A DNA stretch of 64,000 nucleotides from CBDIBC01 sp965276635 (GTDB lineage: Bacteria > Actinomycetota > Acidimicrobiia > Acidimicrobiales > Palsa-688). Positions 40,022 through 51,589 of the stretch are shown here, in pieces. Below the pieces are notes generated by a model. It was not told where the DNA came from. It made no database searches and worked only from the letters and a program-made list of their open reading frames with translations. The stretch spans positions 1,364,001 to 1,428,000 of the forward strand of contig CBDIBC010000005.1 of assembly GCA_965276635.1 (NCBI GenBank), written 5' to 3'. Position 1 is the stretch's first letter, and the number at the start of each line of letters is the position of its first letter. The position numbers were made by a program, and so were the translations under genes.

Positions 40022-41425
40022 TCACCGGGTGGATGACTGGCGGTCCTGCCACCAGGCGTCCAGGCGCCGGCCGGCCTCCTCTGGGCCGAGGGGGCCTTCC
40101 TCCAGGCGCAGCTCGAGCAGGAAGCCGAGGGCGTCGCCGACGTCCCGGCCGGGGCGCAGGCCCAGGCGGGCCATGACCGCGTTGCCGTCCAGGTCGGGAC
40201 GGATGGCAGCCAGCTCCTCGTGGGCCTGCAGCTCGGTGATGCGCGCCTCCAGCTCGTCCATGCGCCGGGCCAGCGAACGGGCCTTAGCTGCGTTCCTGGT
40301 CGTGCAGTCGCACCGGGTGAGCTCGTTCAGGCGGCCCAGGTCCGGGCCGGCGTCGCGGACGTAGCGGCGCACGGCGGCGTCGGTCCAACCCATCTGGTAG
40401 GTGTGGAAGCGCAGGTGCAGCTCGACCAGGCGGGTGACGGTCTCCACGTCCGCTGTCGGGTACTTGAGCGCCCGGAGCCGGTCTCGGGTCATGCGGGCGC
40501 CGACTACCTCGTGGTGGTGGAAGGACACCTGGCCCTTGGCCCCGAACGAGCGCGTCTTGGGCTTTCCGACGTCGTGGAAGAGGGCGGCCAGGCGCAGGAT
40601 GCGCTCTGGTGAGGTCTTCTCTACCACGGCGATGGTGTGGGCCAGCACGTCCTTGTGGCGATGGATGGGGTCCTGCTCGAGGGCCAGGCCGGGCAGCTCG
40701 GGCAGGAACTCCTCGGCCAGGCCGGTCTGGACGAGGAACCACAGGCCGGCGCCGGGCGCGGTTACGACCATCAACTTGTCCAGCTCGTCGCGGATGCGCT
40801 CGTCGGAGACGATCTCCAGGCGGTCGCGCAGGGCCACGACGGCGGCGATCAGCTCGGCGTCAGGGGTCAGGCCGTAGCCGGCGAGGAAGCGGGCGGCGCG
40901 CAGCATCCGCAACGGGTCGTCGTTGAACGACTCGGCCGGCTCGAGGGGTGTGCGCAGCCGTCCGGCGCCGAGGTCGCTGACCCCGTCGAACGGGTCGATC
41001 AGCGCCAGATCCGGCAACGACAGGGCCATGGCGTTGACGGTGAAGTCCCGCCGGGACAGGTCGGCTTCGATGGCGTCGGCGAAGACCACGTCGGGCTTGC
41101 GGGAGTCGGGCTGGTACGCCTCCGCCCGGTGGGTGGTGATCTCCATCTTCCGACCGACCCCAGACGGGGTGGGGGCCGTGATGCCGATGGTCCCGAAGCG
41201 CTTCCCCTGGGTCCACACGGCGGCGGCCCATCCGTCGACGATGCCCTCGATCTGGTCGGGGCGGGCGTCGGTGGTGAAGTCCAGGTCACCGTCGTCGTGG
41301 AGGCGTCCGAGCACGGCGTCGCGGACGACGCCACCGACCAGGTACAGCCGCTTCCCCGCCGACGCGAAGCGTTCGGCCAGCTCGCTGGTCTCTTCGACCA
41401 AGGGAAGGAGGCGCTCGGGGATCAC
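40022..41425 (-). CDS. pcnA: CCA tRNA nucleotidyltransferase
   Basis: 467 residues. Nucleotidyltransferase head with LVGGVVRDAVLGR and catalytic DLDFTTDA, arm domain (RRDFTVNAMAL; DPLRMLRAARFLAGYG) and a C-terminal HD domain (LFHDVGKPKTRSF). It adds or repairs the 3' CCA of tRNAs, needed here since the tRNA-Ile gene lacks an encoded CCA. First gene of the pcnA...yidC block that keeps Mycobacterium order. Confidence 0.94.
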   Translation of the reverse strand: MIPERLLPLVEETSELAERFASAGKRLYLVGGVVRDAVLGRLHDDGDLDFTTDARPDQIEGIVDGWAAAVWTQGKRFGTIGITAPTPSGVGRKMEITTHRAEAYQPDSRKPDVVFADAIEADLSRRDFTVNAMALSLPDLALIDPFDGVSDLGAGRLRTPLEPAESFNDDPLRMLRAARFLAGYGLTPDAELIAAVVALRDRLEIVSDERIRDELDKLMVVTAPGAGLWFLVQTGLAEEFLPELPGLALEQDPIHRHKDVLAHTIAVVEKTSPERILRLAALFHDVGKPKTRSFGAKGQVSFHHHEVVGARMTRDRLRALKYPTADVETVTRLVELHLRFHTYQMGWTDAAVRRYVRDAGPDLGRLNELTRCDCTTRNAAKARSLARRMDELEARITELQAHEELAAIRPDLDGNAVMARLGLRPGRDVGDALGFLLELRLEEGPLGPEEAGRRLDAWWQDRQSSTR

Positions 41426-41515
41426 GGCGCTTCACCCTACCGTTGGCCTGCGAGGGCCCCCCGACGGTTTCGCACCAGCTGAGCGGGCTGAGCCGGCGGG
41501 CTCGGAAAGTGGGGC

Positions 41516-42604
41516 TCAGCCCGTGGTGAGGAGGCCGGCCTGCTGGAGCGCCACCCGGAAGTCGTGCGGGTTGCTGGCCGCGGCCAGGGCCGAGCGCAGG
41601 CTCACGTCGCCGCCCTTGAAGAGGGTGAACAGGCTCTGGTCGAAGGTCTGCATGCCGTGGTACTCGCCGTCGGCGATCAGCTCCTCGATGCTCTCGCCCT
41701 GGGCGCCGGAGGGGTCGACGATCCGGTCGGCGATGCGGCCGGTGACGACCATGGCCTCGATGGCGGGAACCCTCCCCTCGCCTGCAGCCCGGCCGACGAG
41801 CCGCTGGCTCACCACGCCGCGCAGGACGCCCGCCAGGGCGAGGCGCACCTGGTGGTGCTGGAAGGGTGGGAAGAAGTCGACGATGCGATTGATGGTCTCG
41901 GTGGCGTTGGTCGTGTGGAGGGTGGAGAGCACCAGGTGGCCCGTCTCGGCGGCGGTGAGGGCGGCGCCGACGGTCTCGGTGTCGCGCATCTCGCCGATGA
42001 GGATCACGTCGGGGTCCTGGCGGAGGATGCGGCGCATGGCCTGGGGGTAGTCGGTGGTGTCGGCGCCGATCTCGCGCTGGCTGACGATGGAGCGCTTGTC
42101 CGGGTGAAGAACCTCGATGGGGTCCTCGATGGTGATGATGTTGGCCGACCGGGTCTGGTTGATGTGGTCGATCATGGCGGCGAGCGTCGTCGTCTTGCCC
42201 GATCCGGTCGGGCCGGTGACGAGGACCAGGCCCCGGTGCTCCTCGGCCAGGCGGGTGACGACGGGGGGCAGTCCAAGGTCCAGGGCGGAGAGGGCGGCGG
42301 GCAGGACGCGGCGCAACACCATGGCCGCCGTGCCACGCTGGCGGAAGGCGTTCCCGCGGAAGCGGCCGAGGCCGGCCACGGACACGGAGAAGTCGGCTTC
42401 TCCCGTGCGGTGGAACTCCTCGATGCGCTCGACGGGCATCACCACGCGGAGGGCCTCTTCGATGTCGCTGTTGTCGACGATGCCGAACGGGGCGGGTCGC
42501 AGCTCGCCGTTGACGCGGATGCGTGGTGGCGAGCCGGCCTTCACGTGAAGGTCGGATCCGTCGAGCTCAGCGACGTGGGAGAGGATGGCCTGAAGATCGA
42601 GCAC
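41516..42604 (-). CDS. PilT-like twitching-motility ATPase
   Basis: 362 residues, PilT/PilU type. Walker A (VTGPTGSGKTTTLAAMIDHI), Asp box (IITIEDPIEVLHPDK), Walker B (VILIGEMRDTETV) and His box (TGHLVLSTLHTTNATETINR) are intact, so it should be an active hexameric ATPase that retracts type IV pili. The PilT AIRNLIRE motif is altered (IADRIVDPSGAQGESIEELI). No other pilus genes are in the window. GTG start 42604. Confidence 0.9.
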   Translation of the reverse strand: MLDLQAILSHVAELDGSDLHVKAGSPPRIRVNGELRPAPFGIVDNSDIEEALRVVMPVERIEEFHRTGEADFSVSVAGLGRFRGNAFRQRGTAAMVLRRVLPAALSALDLGLPPVVTRLAEEHRGLVLVTGPTGSGKTTTLAAMIDHINQTRSANIITIEDPIEVLHPDKRSIVSQREIGADTTDYPQAMRRILRQDPDVILIGEMRDTETVGAALTAAETGHLVLSTLHTTNATETINRIVDFFPPFQHHQVRLALAGVLRGVVSQRLVGRAAGEGRVPAIEAMVVTGRIADRIVDPSGAQGESIEELIADGEYHGMQTFDQSLFTLFKGGDVSLRSALAAASNPHDFRVALQQAGLLTTG

Positions 42605-42658
42605 TACCAGATGATCGGCATCCGGTTGAGCGGTCCTGAGCGCGTCCCGTCAAGAATC

Positions 42659-43690
42659 TCACTCAGGGAGGTGGATACGGCGCGCCGCATCGACCATCGG
42701 GCGCCCTGGTCCGCCGGTGGTGGACCGCTCCGGGCGCACGTCGCGGCCGGCCAGAGCCGCCACCGAGGCGGCGGTGGAGGCGGCCAGGGCGTCGAGATCG
42801 TAGCCGCCCTCCAACACGACCACCCGCCGCCCGGCAGGCACGAGCGGGACCAGCCGAGTGACGAGATCGGCGAAATCACCGGACGAAAGCGACAGGCCCG
42901 TGAGCGGGTCGGCCCGGTGGCCGTCGAAGCCGGCGGACACGATCAGCCAGGTGGGGTCGACCCGTGCGGCGACGGGCACGATGATGTCGTCGCACGCCCC
43001 CAGGTAGACGTCCCCGGTGGCCCCTGCGGGCAAAGGGACGTTGATCGTGGCCCCCGTCCCTGCCCCCTCCCCTACCTGGTCGAGCCACCCGGTGCCCGGG
43101 TAGAGCGGCCACTCGTGCAACGACACGTACGTCACCCGGCCGTCACCGTAGAACGCGTCCTGGGTGCCGTTGCCGTGGTGGGCGTCGAAGTCGACGATGA
43201 GCACCCGCTCGCCCTGCTGAGCCAGGACCGCAGCCCCGACGGCCACGTTGTTCACCAGGCAGAAGCCCATGCCTCGCGCGGGCGTGGCGTGGTGACCGGG
43301 TGGGCGCACGGCGACGAAGGCGGCGTCGGCCTCTCCTGCCCGGAGGCGCTCGCTGGCGTCGATCACCGCGCCCGCGCCGACCAGCGCCGCCTTCCAGGAC
43401 GGCGACGATACGGGGGTGTCGGCGTCGAGGGCTGCGCCCTCCGACGCGCAGAGCCGTTCGACGGCGTCGAGGTAGGGCGGGGTGTGGACCAGCTCCAGCT
43501 CTGCCCGCCGGGCGGGGCGCGGGGTCACGGTGATGATGGCATCGGTCACCTCGGACGAGCCCAGTCCTCGGCGGACCGCGTCGAGCCGGGCGGGGCGCTC
43601 GGGGTGGCCGCGACCGGTGTCGTGGTCGGCGGACGCCGGGTGCATCGCCACCAGGATGGATCCGCGGGGAGGCTCGCGGACGGCACGCAC
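42659..43690 (-). CDS. Histone deacetylase-family hydrolase
   Basis: 343 residues, class II HDAC/acetylpolyamine amidohydrolase fold. DHDTGRGHPERPARLDA, VRPPGHHATPARGMGFCLVN, the zinc-binding DFDAHHGNGTQD and VSAGFDGHRADPL are present, so it should be active on an acylated amine of unknown identity. GTG 43690 gives a start close to the family norm. Ends 55 bp before the PilT-like gene on the same strand; divergent from the GNAT gene. Confidence 0.9.
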   Translation of the reverse strand: MRAVREPPRGSILVAMHPASADHDTGRGHPERPARLDAVRRGLGSSEVTDAIITVTPRPARRAELELVHTPPYLDAVERLCASEGAALDADTPVSSPSWKAALVGAGAVIDASERLRAGEADAAFVAVRPPGHHATPARGMGFCLVNNVAVGAAVLAQQGERVLIVDFDAHHGNGTQDAFYGDGRVTYVSLHEWPLYPGTGWLDQVGEGAGTGATINVPLPAGATGDVYLGACDDIIVPVAARVDPTWLIVSAGFDGHRADPLTGLSLSSGDFADLVTRLVPLVPAGRRVVVLEGGYDLDALAASTAASVAALAGRDVRPERSTTGGPGRPMVDAARRIHLPE

Positions 43691-43758
43691 ACGGTTCAGC
43701 GTAGGCCCGGCATTCCTGGCGCCGACGCCGAGCGGGGGGAGAGTACCCTCGATGTGCC

Positions 43759-44496
43759 GTGGGAAATGGTCTCGATCGCTCGTCCGCCAGGTCGGCCGAC
43801 GTGCTGCAGTGGGGTGGTGAACGGGCCCGGGCAGGAACGTGGCGGGGTGACCGGACGATCGCCATGCTGATGCCGATCCCCGACGCGCCGGTGCCGTCGG
43901 CGGCCTTCCTGCGTCACTGCCTCGAGACCCTGGCCCGCCGCGGCTATCACCGGGTGGTGACCGGCGCCTTGTCGCCGGTCGAGCAGGCGGGCTTCCTGGC
44001 CGCCGGCTTCGACGTGGAGGAGCGCCTGCACCTACTCGGTGTCGACCTGCACGAGGGCGTGGTCGTACCGCCCGGCCCCCGCCTGTTGCGCGCCGGGCGG
44101 ACCCGCCGGGACGCAGTGCTGGCCATCGACCGGGCCGCGTTCGACCCGTTCTGGCAGTTCGACGACAACGGCCTGACCGACGCGGTGAACGCCACCCCGC
44201 ACACCCGGTTCCGGGTGGCGGTCGACGACGGCGACGTGGTGCTCGGCTATGCCATATGCGGGCGGGCAGGGACGCGTGGCTTCGTGCAGCGCCTCGCCGT
44301 GGACCCCGAGAGCCATCGCCAGGGCACCGGGCGCCGGCTGCTGCTCGACGGCATGCGCTGGATGCGCCGCCACGGCGTCCGCCGGGCAATCGTCAACACC
44401 CAGATCGGCAACGATCCCGCGCTCAATCTCTACCGCGCCGTCGGGTTCACCGACGAGCCCACCGGCTTGTCGGTGCTGTCCACCGGCCTGCCATGA
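43759..44496 (+). CDS. GNAT-family acetyltransferase
   Basis: Up to 245 residues. A less conserved N-terminal half (RRGYHRVVTGALSPVEQAGF) precedes a GNAT domain with the acetyl-CoA loop QRLAVDPESHRQGTGRRLLL and NPALNLYRAVGF-type ending (DPALNLYRAVGF). The true start may be GTG 43801 or ATG 43864. Overlaps the DUF6049-like gene by ATGA; takes the position of mutT4 in Mycobacterium. Confidence 0.85.
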   Translation: MGNGLDRSSARSADVLQWGGERARAGTWRGDRTIAMLMPIPDAPVPSAAFLRHCLETLARRGYHRVVTGALSPVEQAGFLAAGFDVEERLHLLGVDLHEGVVVPPGPRLLRAGRTRRDAVLAIDRAAFDPFWQFDDNGLTDAVNATPHTRFRVAVDDGDVVLGYAICGRAGTRGFVQRLAVDPESHRQGTGRRLLLDGMRWMRRHGVRRAIVNTQIGNDPALNLYRAVGFTDEPTGLSVLSTGLP

Positions 44497-46676
44497 GCGT
44501 CGGGTGGTGGCGGCTCGCAGCCGTGCTGGCGCTGCTCGCTGTGGCGGCGGTGGTGCCGACGGCTCGGCTGGCGCCGGCCGCCGCGGCCACTCCGGGTCTG
44601 GCGCTGCTCGACCAGTCGTCGTTCGTGCAGTCGAGTGGGACCTTCCGGATTCGCCTGGCCGTCCCGGCCTCGGCGTCCGAGACGATCGACGTTCGCGTCC
44701 TGGCGCGCCTGACCACCCGCACCGACTTCGACCGGGCCCTCGGGGGCCAGACGACCGGCCGCCCCATCTACGACCCGGGCGCGGTCGTGTCGTCGCTGCC
44801 GGTCGACCCCGCCGGTGGGATCGACCTCGAGATCCCGATCAACACCAACTCCTCGACCGGCTCCCTGCCCACCTTCAATGCCCGCTCGGGGAGCAGTGTC
44901 TACCCCCTCCGCCTGCAGCTGTACCAGGACGGCTCGCCGGTGGGGGCACCGCTCGACACCTTCCTCATCTACGCATCGGGTCCCGCCACCGCCACCGACT
45001 TCCCCCGACTCTCGGTCTCGGTCACCCTGCCCGTCCGCCAGCCGACATCGGTGGATGCCGCCGGGGACACGGTTCCGTTGTCGGCCGCCGACGCGTCGGC
45101 CCTCGGCGACGAGGTGACGGCCCTGGCTGCCCATGGCGACGTTCCGGTCACCTTGGGAGTCGGGCCGCAGACCGTCGAGGCGTTGGCGGCAGGTTCGGGT
45201 GCCGACCGCGCCACCGTCTCGGCGCTGGCCGCGATCCTGCGAACCGGGGGCGACGAGGTGGTGGCGGCGCCCTACGTGCCGCTGAACCTGCCAGGGATAG
45301 CCGCGGCCGGACTGGCTTCGGAGGTAGCCACCCAGACAGCCGCGGGCGCGGCTGCCCTCTCCGCCCGTCTGGGCCGTGCCCCCAGCGCAGCGACGTGGAG
45401 CATCAGTGGGGGCCTGGACCCGGCGACGCTGACCACGGTGGCGGGACTGGGTGCCGACCGACTGATCGTCCCGCCCGGCGATCTGACCGCCCTGCCCCAG
45501 GACCTGCCGCAGACCACGTTCGCCCAACCGGCCGTCGTTGCCTACCGCAACACGCGTGTGGCCGCCTACGCCGCCGATGGCGGCCTGGCCGCGCACTTCG
45601 TCAACGGCGGTGACCAGGTGCTGGCTGCCCACCAGCTGCTCGCCGAGCTGTCCATGGTCCAGTTGGAGACGCCCGGCAAGACCCGGGGTGTCGCCGTGGT
45701 GGCCCCGGCGGGCTGGCATCCGAACGCCGCCTTCCTCGACGCCCTGCTCGGCGGGCTGCGGGCGAACCCGCTGCTGGCGCCGGTCACCGCCGACGGGCTC
45801 TTCGCGGCCGTGGCGCCGGCGACGGAGGCCCGCGCTCCCCTCGAGCGGGGCCTGACCGCGACCAAGGATGCGGCGGCCATCCCCGACGTCGGCGCGCTGC
45901 GCTCGGCCCGCACCCAGCTGGCGGGCTTCGAGGCCATCGTCGCGCCGGGTGTGAGCCAGTCGACCGTCTACGGTCGGCGGATCCTGGCGGCCGAGGCGGT
46001 CGACCTGAGCAGCGGGTTGCGGAGTCGGATCCTGGCCGGGCTCGTCGGCACCATCAAGCGGATCGAGCGCAGCATCTCGTTGCCCGGATCCTCGTCGATC
46101 ACCCTGACAGCCAGGCAGGGCAATGTCCCGCTCACCGTGCTGTCCGACCCCTCCCTCGCCGCTCGCCTGGAGCTGCGCCTCACCAGCCAGAAGCTGGTCT
46201 TTCGGCCGTACACGCCGCCCGGCGGTCGCTGCACGGTGCAGGGCGAGACGACGATGGTGTGCGAGCTGCGGCTGACCAGCGAGGCGACGACCATCAAGGT
46301 CCCGGTCGAGGCCCGCACGAGTGGGGTGTTCACCCTGCAGGTCGTCTTACAGTCGCCGGGCGGGGCCGTGGTGCTCGGCGCCAACCGTGACACCGTGCGC
46401 AGCACCGTCGTCTCGGGGGTCGGCGTGGTCCTCATCGTCCTGGCTGCACTGGGTCTGGCGTTCTGGTGGATCCGGAACTTCCGCCACGGCCGTCGGGCCC
46501 GCGACCTGGTCGATCCCGACACGGCGGAGATCGCCCTGCCGGAGGTGGCCGAGGCCCGGGGTCATCGCCCCCCACCGCTCCCCGAGGACCAGGCCATCTC
46601 GGACTTCTTCGCCTCTCCCCCGCCGCGCTATCCGGACGTGTCACCATCCGGACCGGCTCGTGGTCCGAACTCCTGA
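44493..46676 (+). CDS. DUF6049-like secreted/membrane protein
   Basis: 727 residues: a cleavable-looking signal peptide (WWRLAAVLALLAVAAVVPTA), a large extracytoplasmic region and one C-terminal helix (SGVGVVLIVLAALGLAFWWI) with a basic cytoplasmic tail. Position between pcnA/GNAT and a kinase gene, plus architecture, match Rv3909 of Mycobacterium. Function unknown; probably cell-envelope. Coupled to the GNAT gene by ATGA. Confidence 0.8.
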   Translation: MSVGWWRLAAVLALLAVAAVVPTARLAPAAAATPGLALLDQSSFVQSSGTFRIRLAVPASASETIDVRVLARLTTRTDFDRALGGQTTGRPIYDPGAVVSSLPVDPAGGIDLEIPINTNSSTGSLPTFNARSGSSVYPLRLQLYQDGSPVGAPLDTFLIYASGPATATDFPRLSVSVTLPVRQPTSVDAAGDTVPLSAADASALGDEVTALAAHGDVPVTLGVGPQTVEALAAGSGADRATVSALAAILRTGGDEVVAAPYVPLNLPGIAAAGLASEVATQTAAGAAALSARLGRAPSAATWSISGGLDPATLTTVAGLGADRLIVPPGDLTALPQDLPQTTFAQPAVVAYRNTRVAAYAADGGLAAHFVNGGDQVLAAHQLLAELSMVQLETPGKTRGVAVVAPAGWHPNAAFLDALLGGLRANPLLAPVTADGLFAAVAPATEARAPLERGLTATKDAAAIPDVGALRSARTQLAGFEAIVAPGVSQSTVYGRRILAAEAVDLSSGLRSRILAGLVGTIKRIERSISLPGSSSITLTARQGNVPLTVLSDPSLAARLELRLTSQKLVFRPYTPPGGRCTVQGETTMVCELRLTSEATTIKVPVEARTSGVFTLQVVLQSPGGAVVLGANRDTVRSTVVSGVGVVLIVLAALGLAFWWIRNFRHGRRARDLVDPDTAEIALPEVAEARGHRPPPLPEDQAISDFFASPPPRYPDVSPSGPARGPNS

Positions 46677-46713
46677 GGACGTCATCCGGGCGTCATCCGA
46701 ACGAAGGGGAGAC

Positions 46714-47553
46714 ATGCCTGGGATCCGCGTGGTCACCGACAGTGCCTGCGACCTGCCTGACGCCACCCTCGCGGAGCTCGGCATAGGCCTGGTGCCATTG
46801 CGGATCCGTTTCGGGGCCGAGGAGCTGGTCGACCGCACGGAGCTGTCCACCAAGGAGTTCTGGTCGCGGTGCGCATCGACGCCCGGGCTGCCCGAGACCT
46901 CGGCGCCGTCGCCGGGCATGTTCGCCGAGGCGTTTGCCCGGATGGCGGAGGAGGGTGCCACCGGCGTCGTCTGCGTCAACCTGTCGTCGAAGCTGTCGGC
47001 CACCATCGAAGCGGCCCGCCAGGCAGCACGAGAGGGCACAGCGGTCCCCGTGCGGGTGGTGGACTCCATGTCGGTGACGCTCGGCCAGGGCCTGATCGTG
47101 GCCGACGCCGCCGAGCGGGGCGCAAACGGGGCGGACCTTGACGCGGTCGTGGCGGGCGCCGAGGCTGCAGTCGGGGCCATGAAGGTCTATGGCGCCATCG
47201 ACACGTTGGAAAACCTGAAGCGGGGCGGGCGGATCGGCAACGCCCAGGCCCTGCTCGGTTCTCTCCTGGCCATCAAGCCGGTGATCGAGGTCCGTGGCGG
47301 GATCGTCGAGCAGGAGTCCAAGCAGCGCACGCGCGGCCGCAGCCTCCACTACCTGGCGGACAAGGTGCGTGCCGCCGGTCCGTTGCAACGGTTGGCTGTC
47401 TTCGGGGCCGATGCCTCCGACCTGGACGAGTTCCTGGCCATGGTGGCCGACGTGGACCCGGCCGAGCCGCTGTTGGTCGGCGACATCGGCCCGGTGATCG
47501 GCACCCATGCCGGCCCAGGGGCCATCGGAGTGGCCTGGCTCCCCGTCGGCTGA
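46714..47553 (+). CDS. DegV-family fatty-acid-binding protein
   Basis: 279 residues. Typical opening IRVVTDSACDLPDATLAELG, GTAVPVRVVDSMSVTLGQG, YGAIDTLENLKRGGRIGNAQ and GPVIGTHAGPGAIGVAW. DegV proteins bind fatty acids; in Firmicutes they supply fatty-acid kinase. AAGGGGAG precedes the ATG. It lies between the DUF6049-like and kinase genes on the same strand. Confidence 0.92.
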   Translation: MPGIRVVTDSACDLPDATLAELGIGLVPLRIRFGAEELVDRTELSTKEFWSRCASTPGLPETSAPSPGMFAEAFARMAEEGATGVVCVNLSSKLSATIEAARQAAREGTAVPVRVVDSMSVTLGQGLIVADAAERGANGADLDAVVAGAEAAVGAMKVYGAIDTLENLKRGGRIGNAQALLGSLLAIKPVIEVRGGIVEQESKQRTRGRSLHYLADKVRAAGPLQRLAVFGADASDLDEFLAMVADVDPAEPLLVGDIGPVIGTHAGPGAIGVAWLPVG

Positions 47554-47623
47554 CCGGTCGCTCCCGGCAGAGCCGGCCGGAGTGACCGGGAGCGGGACGG
47601 TTGCGGCGATAGCCTGAGGTCCC

Positions 47624-49453
<1,830 letters not shown>

Positions 49454-49583
49454 CGCCCACCGGGGCGGGAGGCCCCACGAACTCAGCGACGATGGCGAAC
49501 CGCCCACCGCAGGGCACCGGACCGAGGGTGGCGACGGCGCAGAAGCGGGATCGGAAGACGGCGGACCAGTAGGGTGTTGCGCC

Positions 49584-49910
49584 ATGGCCGACGAACAGAC
49601 AGGCCCGCCGGCGGACGCCGACTGGACGGCGGACGTGGCGGGACGGATCGAGTCGGTGGTCGGTTCGGTCCGCGACAAGACCACGGTGCCGCTCACCAAG
49701 GTGGCTCGCGGGCTGGTGTTCGGGCTGGTGGCCGGGGTGGCCGGCCTGCTGGCCCTGATCCTGCTGGTCGTGGCCGTCATCCGCCTGCACGTCTACCTGC
49801 CGTTCCATCCCGAGGGCCGTCGCCTGTGGGTCACCGACGGGGGCCTGGGTGCAATATTCCTGCTGGCCGGCTTGTTCCTCTGGCGGAAGCGCACTCCGCC
49901 GAGCTCGTAG
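49584..49910 (+). CDS. Small two-helix membrane protein
   Basis: 108 residues: acidic N-terminus, a short amphipathic segment (VVGSVRDKTTVPLTKVARG) and two membrane helices (VFGLVAGVAGLLALILLVVA; LGAIFLLAGLFLW). The family is not recognised; the topology resembles actinobacterial holin-X-like small proteins. Stop overlaps the trxB ribosome-binding site, suggesting cotranscription. Confidence 0.7.
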   Translation: MADEQTGPPADADWTADVAGRIESVVGSVRDKTTVPLTKVARGLVFGLVAGVAGLLALILLVVAVIRLHVYLPFHPEGRRLWVTDGGLGAIFLLAGLFLWRKRTPPSS

Positions 49911-49918
49911 GAGGCCCG

Positions 49919-50926
49919 TTGAGCAAGACCGAGACGACCCGCGATGTCATCATCGTCGGTTCCGGGCCGGCCGGCCTGACCGCCGCCATCTACACGGCTC
50001 GGGCGAACCTGGCCCCGCTGGTGTTCGAGGGTGAGCCGTCGTCGACGAGCGACCAGCCGGGGGGCCAGCTCATGCTCACCACCGAGGTGGAGAACTACCC
50101 CGGTTTCATCGACGGCATCATGGGCCCGGAGCTGATGGGCAACATGCGGGCCCAGGCCGCCCGCTTCGGCGCCGAGTTCCACACCACGCGCGTGACGAGG
50201 GTCGACCTGTCGTCACGGCCCTTCGGTGTGTGGGCTACGGACCCCTCCACCGGTGAGGAGGTCGAGTACCGGGGCCGATCGGTCATCGTCAGCACCGGGG
50301 CGCGCTCGCTCATGCTCGGGCTGGAGGCCGAGCAGCGCCTGCTGGGCCACGGTGTGTCGACCTGTGCGACCTGCGACGGGTTCTTCTTCCGCGGCCACGA
50401 GATCGCGGTGGTGGGCGGCGGTGACTCGGCGCTGGAGGAGGCGAACTTCCTCACCAAGTTCGGCGAGCGCGTGACCGTGATCCACCGTCGCCATGATCTC
50501 CGAGCCTCGAAGATCATGCAGGAGCGGGCGGTGAAGAACCCGAAGATCAGCTTCCTGTGGGACACCGTGGTCACCGACGTCGTCGGCCAGGACCGGGTGG
50601 AAGGGATCGCTGTGCAGAACGTGAGCACCGGCGAGGACAGCCTTCTGCCGGTGACCGGCCTGTTCGTGGCCATCGGCCATGAGCCGAACACCGAGCTCTT
50701 CAAGGGCCAGCTGGCCATGGACGAGAACGGTTACCTGGTGACTGCGGCGGATTCTTCCCGGACCGACGTGGAGGGCGTGTTCGCCTGCGGCGACGTGCAG
50801 GACCACGTCTACCGGCAGGCCATCACCGCGGCGGGGAGTGGCTGCACGGCCGCCATCGACGCCGAGCGGTGGCTGGAGGCCCAGGGGATCGAGGTCGGGC
50901 CCCTGGTGGAGGACTGGTCCGACTGA
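49919..50926 (+). CDS. trxB: Thioredoxin reductase
   Basis: 335-residue flavoprotein transferring electrons from NADPH to thioredoxin. FAD motif IIVGSGPAGLTAAIYTARA, redox pair Cys149/Cys152 in CATCDG, NADPH motif VVGGGDSALEEA and C-terminal GVFACGDVQD. The start is TTG 49919, 4 nt after AGGAGG; no ATG/GTG fits the conserved N-terminus. trxA follows after 100 bp. Confidence 0.95.
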   Translation: MSKTETTRDVIIVGSGPAGLTAAIYTARANLAPLVFEGEPSSTSDQPGGQLMLTTEVENYPGFIDGIMGPELMGNMRAQAARFGAEFHTTRVTRVDLSSRPFGVWATDPSTGEEVEYRGRSVIVSTGARSLMLGLEAEQRLLGHGVSTCATCDGFFFRGHEIAVVGGGDSALEEANFLTKFGERVTVIHRRHDLRASKIMQERAVKNPKISFLWDTVVTDVVGQDRVEGIAVQNVSTGEDSLLPVTGLFVAIGHEPNTELFKGQLAMDENGYLVTAADSSRTDVEGVFACGDVQDHVYRQAITAAGSGCTAAIDAERWLEAQGIEVGPLVEDWSD

Positions 50927-51026
50927 CAGCTGGCCGGCGGAATGGACCACGACACCGGCGGTGTTAGGAGGGTGAGAAGGCCTTCGGGAGCTTCCCGCAG
51001 GCCCAGGACGAAAGAAGGCAGTAACC

Positions 51027-51353
51027 GTGTCCGAGAGCGAGATCATGCTGACCGATGCCACGTTCGACGAGGAGATCAAGGCCTCGAACGAGCCTGTGCT
51101 GGTCGATTTCTGGGCTGAGTGGTGCGGGCCGTGCAAGATGGTGGCGCCCGTCCTCGACGAGATCGCCTCGGACAACCCGGGGAAGCTGCGGATCGGCAAG
51201 ATCAACATCGACGAGAACCTGGAGCTGGCTCGCCGGTTCGACGTCATGAGCATCCCGACCATGATCCTCTTCAAGGACGGCGAGCCGCAGACCCGCATCA
51301 TCGGCGCCCGGGGCAAGGGTCAGCTCATGCAGGAGCTCACGCCGTACCTCTGA
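51027..51353 (+). CDS. trxA: Thioredoxin
   Basis: 108 residues; active site WCGPCK (Cys33, Cys36), conserved DFWAEW and the cis-Pro region SIPTMILFKDG. Reduced by the TrxB just upstream and serves general disulfide reduction. GTG start with AAGAAGG upstream. Confidence 0.96.
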   Translation: MSESEIMLTDATFDEEIKASNEPVLVDFWAEWCGPCKMVAPVLDEIASDNPGKLRIGKINIDENLELARRFDVMSIPTMILFKDGEPQTRIIGARGKGQLMQELTPYL

Positions 51354-51432
51354 GCCGGTGGTCGTTGTGAGCTGTTGCGGTCGTTGATCGCTCGAGGTGG
51401 TGGCGAAGGTGCTCCGCGGCGGGTTTTGACGC

Positions 51433-51469
51433 CCCGGCCCAGCGATGGGCCGGGAGCTACCAGGCTCCC
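51433..51469. terminator. Double hairpin between trxA and parB
   Basis: CCCGGCCC-AGCGAT-GGGCCGGG (51433-51454) overlaps GGGAGC-TACCAG-GCTCCC (51452-51469). The stems share bases so only one can form at a time. The second is followed on the plus strand by GGAACGTTTTCC. Both convergent genes, trxA and parB, could end here. Confidence 0.55.
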
Positions 51470-51589
51470 GGAACGTTTTCCACAACTTTGATCACAGGCT
51501 GTGGAAGAGGTAGAGATGCCATGAAGTCTCGACTTCCTGTTGTGGGAGGTCGATGTCCACCGAGGGGCTGACGGTGTTCGGAGGGATCG

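Noticed and set aside
51476..51508. TTTTCCACA and TGTGGAAGA near parB as DnaA boxes
   Set aside because: The second has two mismatches and there is no cluster or AT-rich patch; too weak to list.
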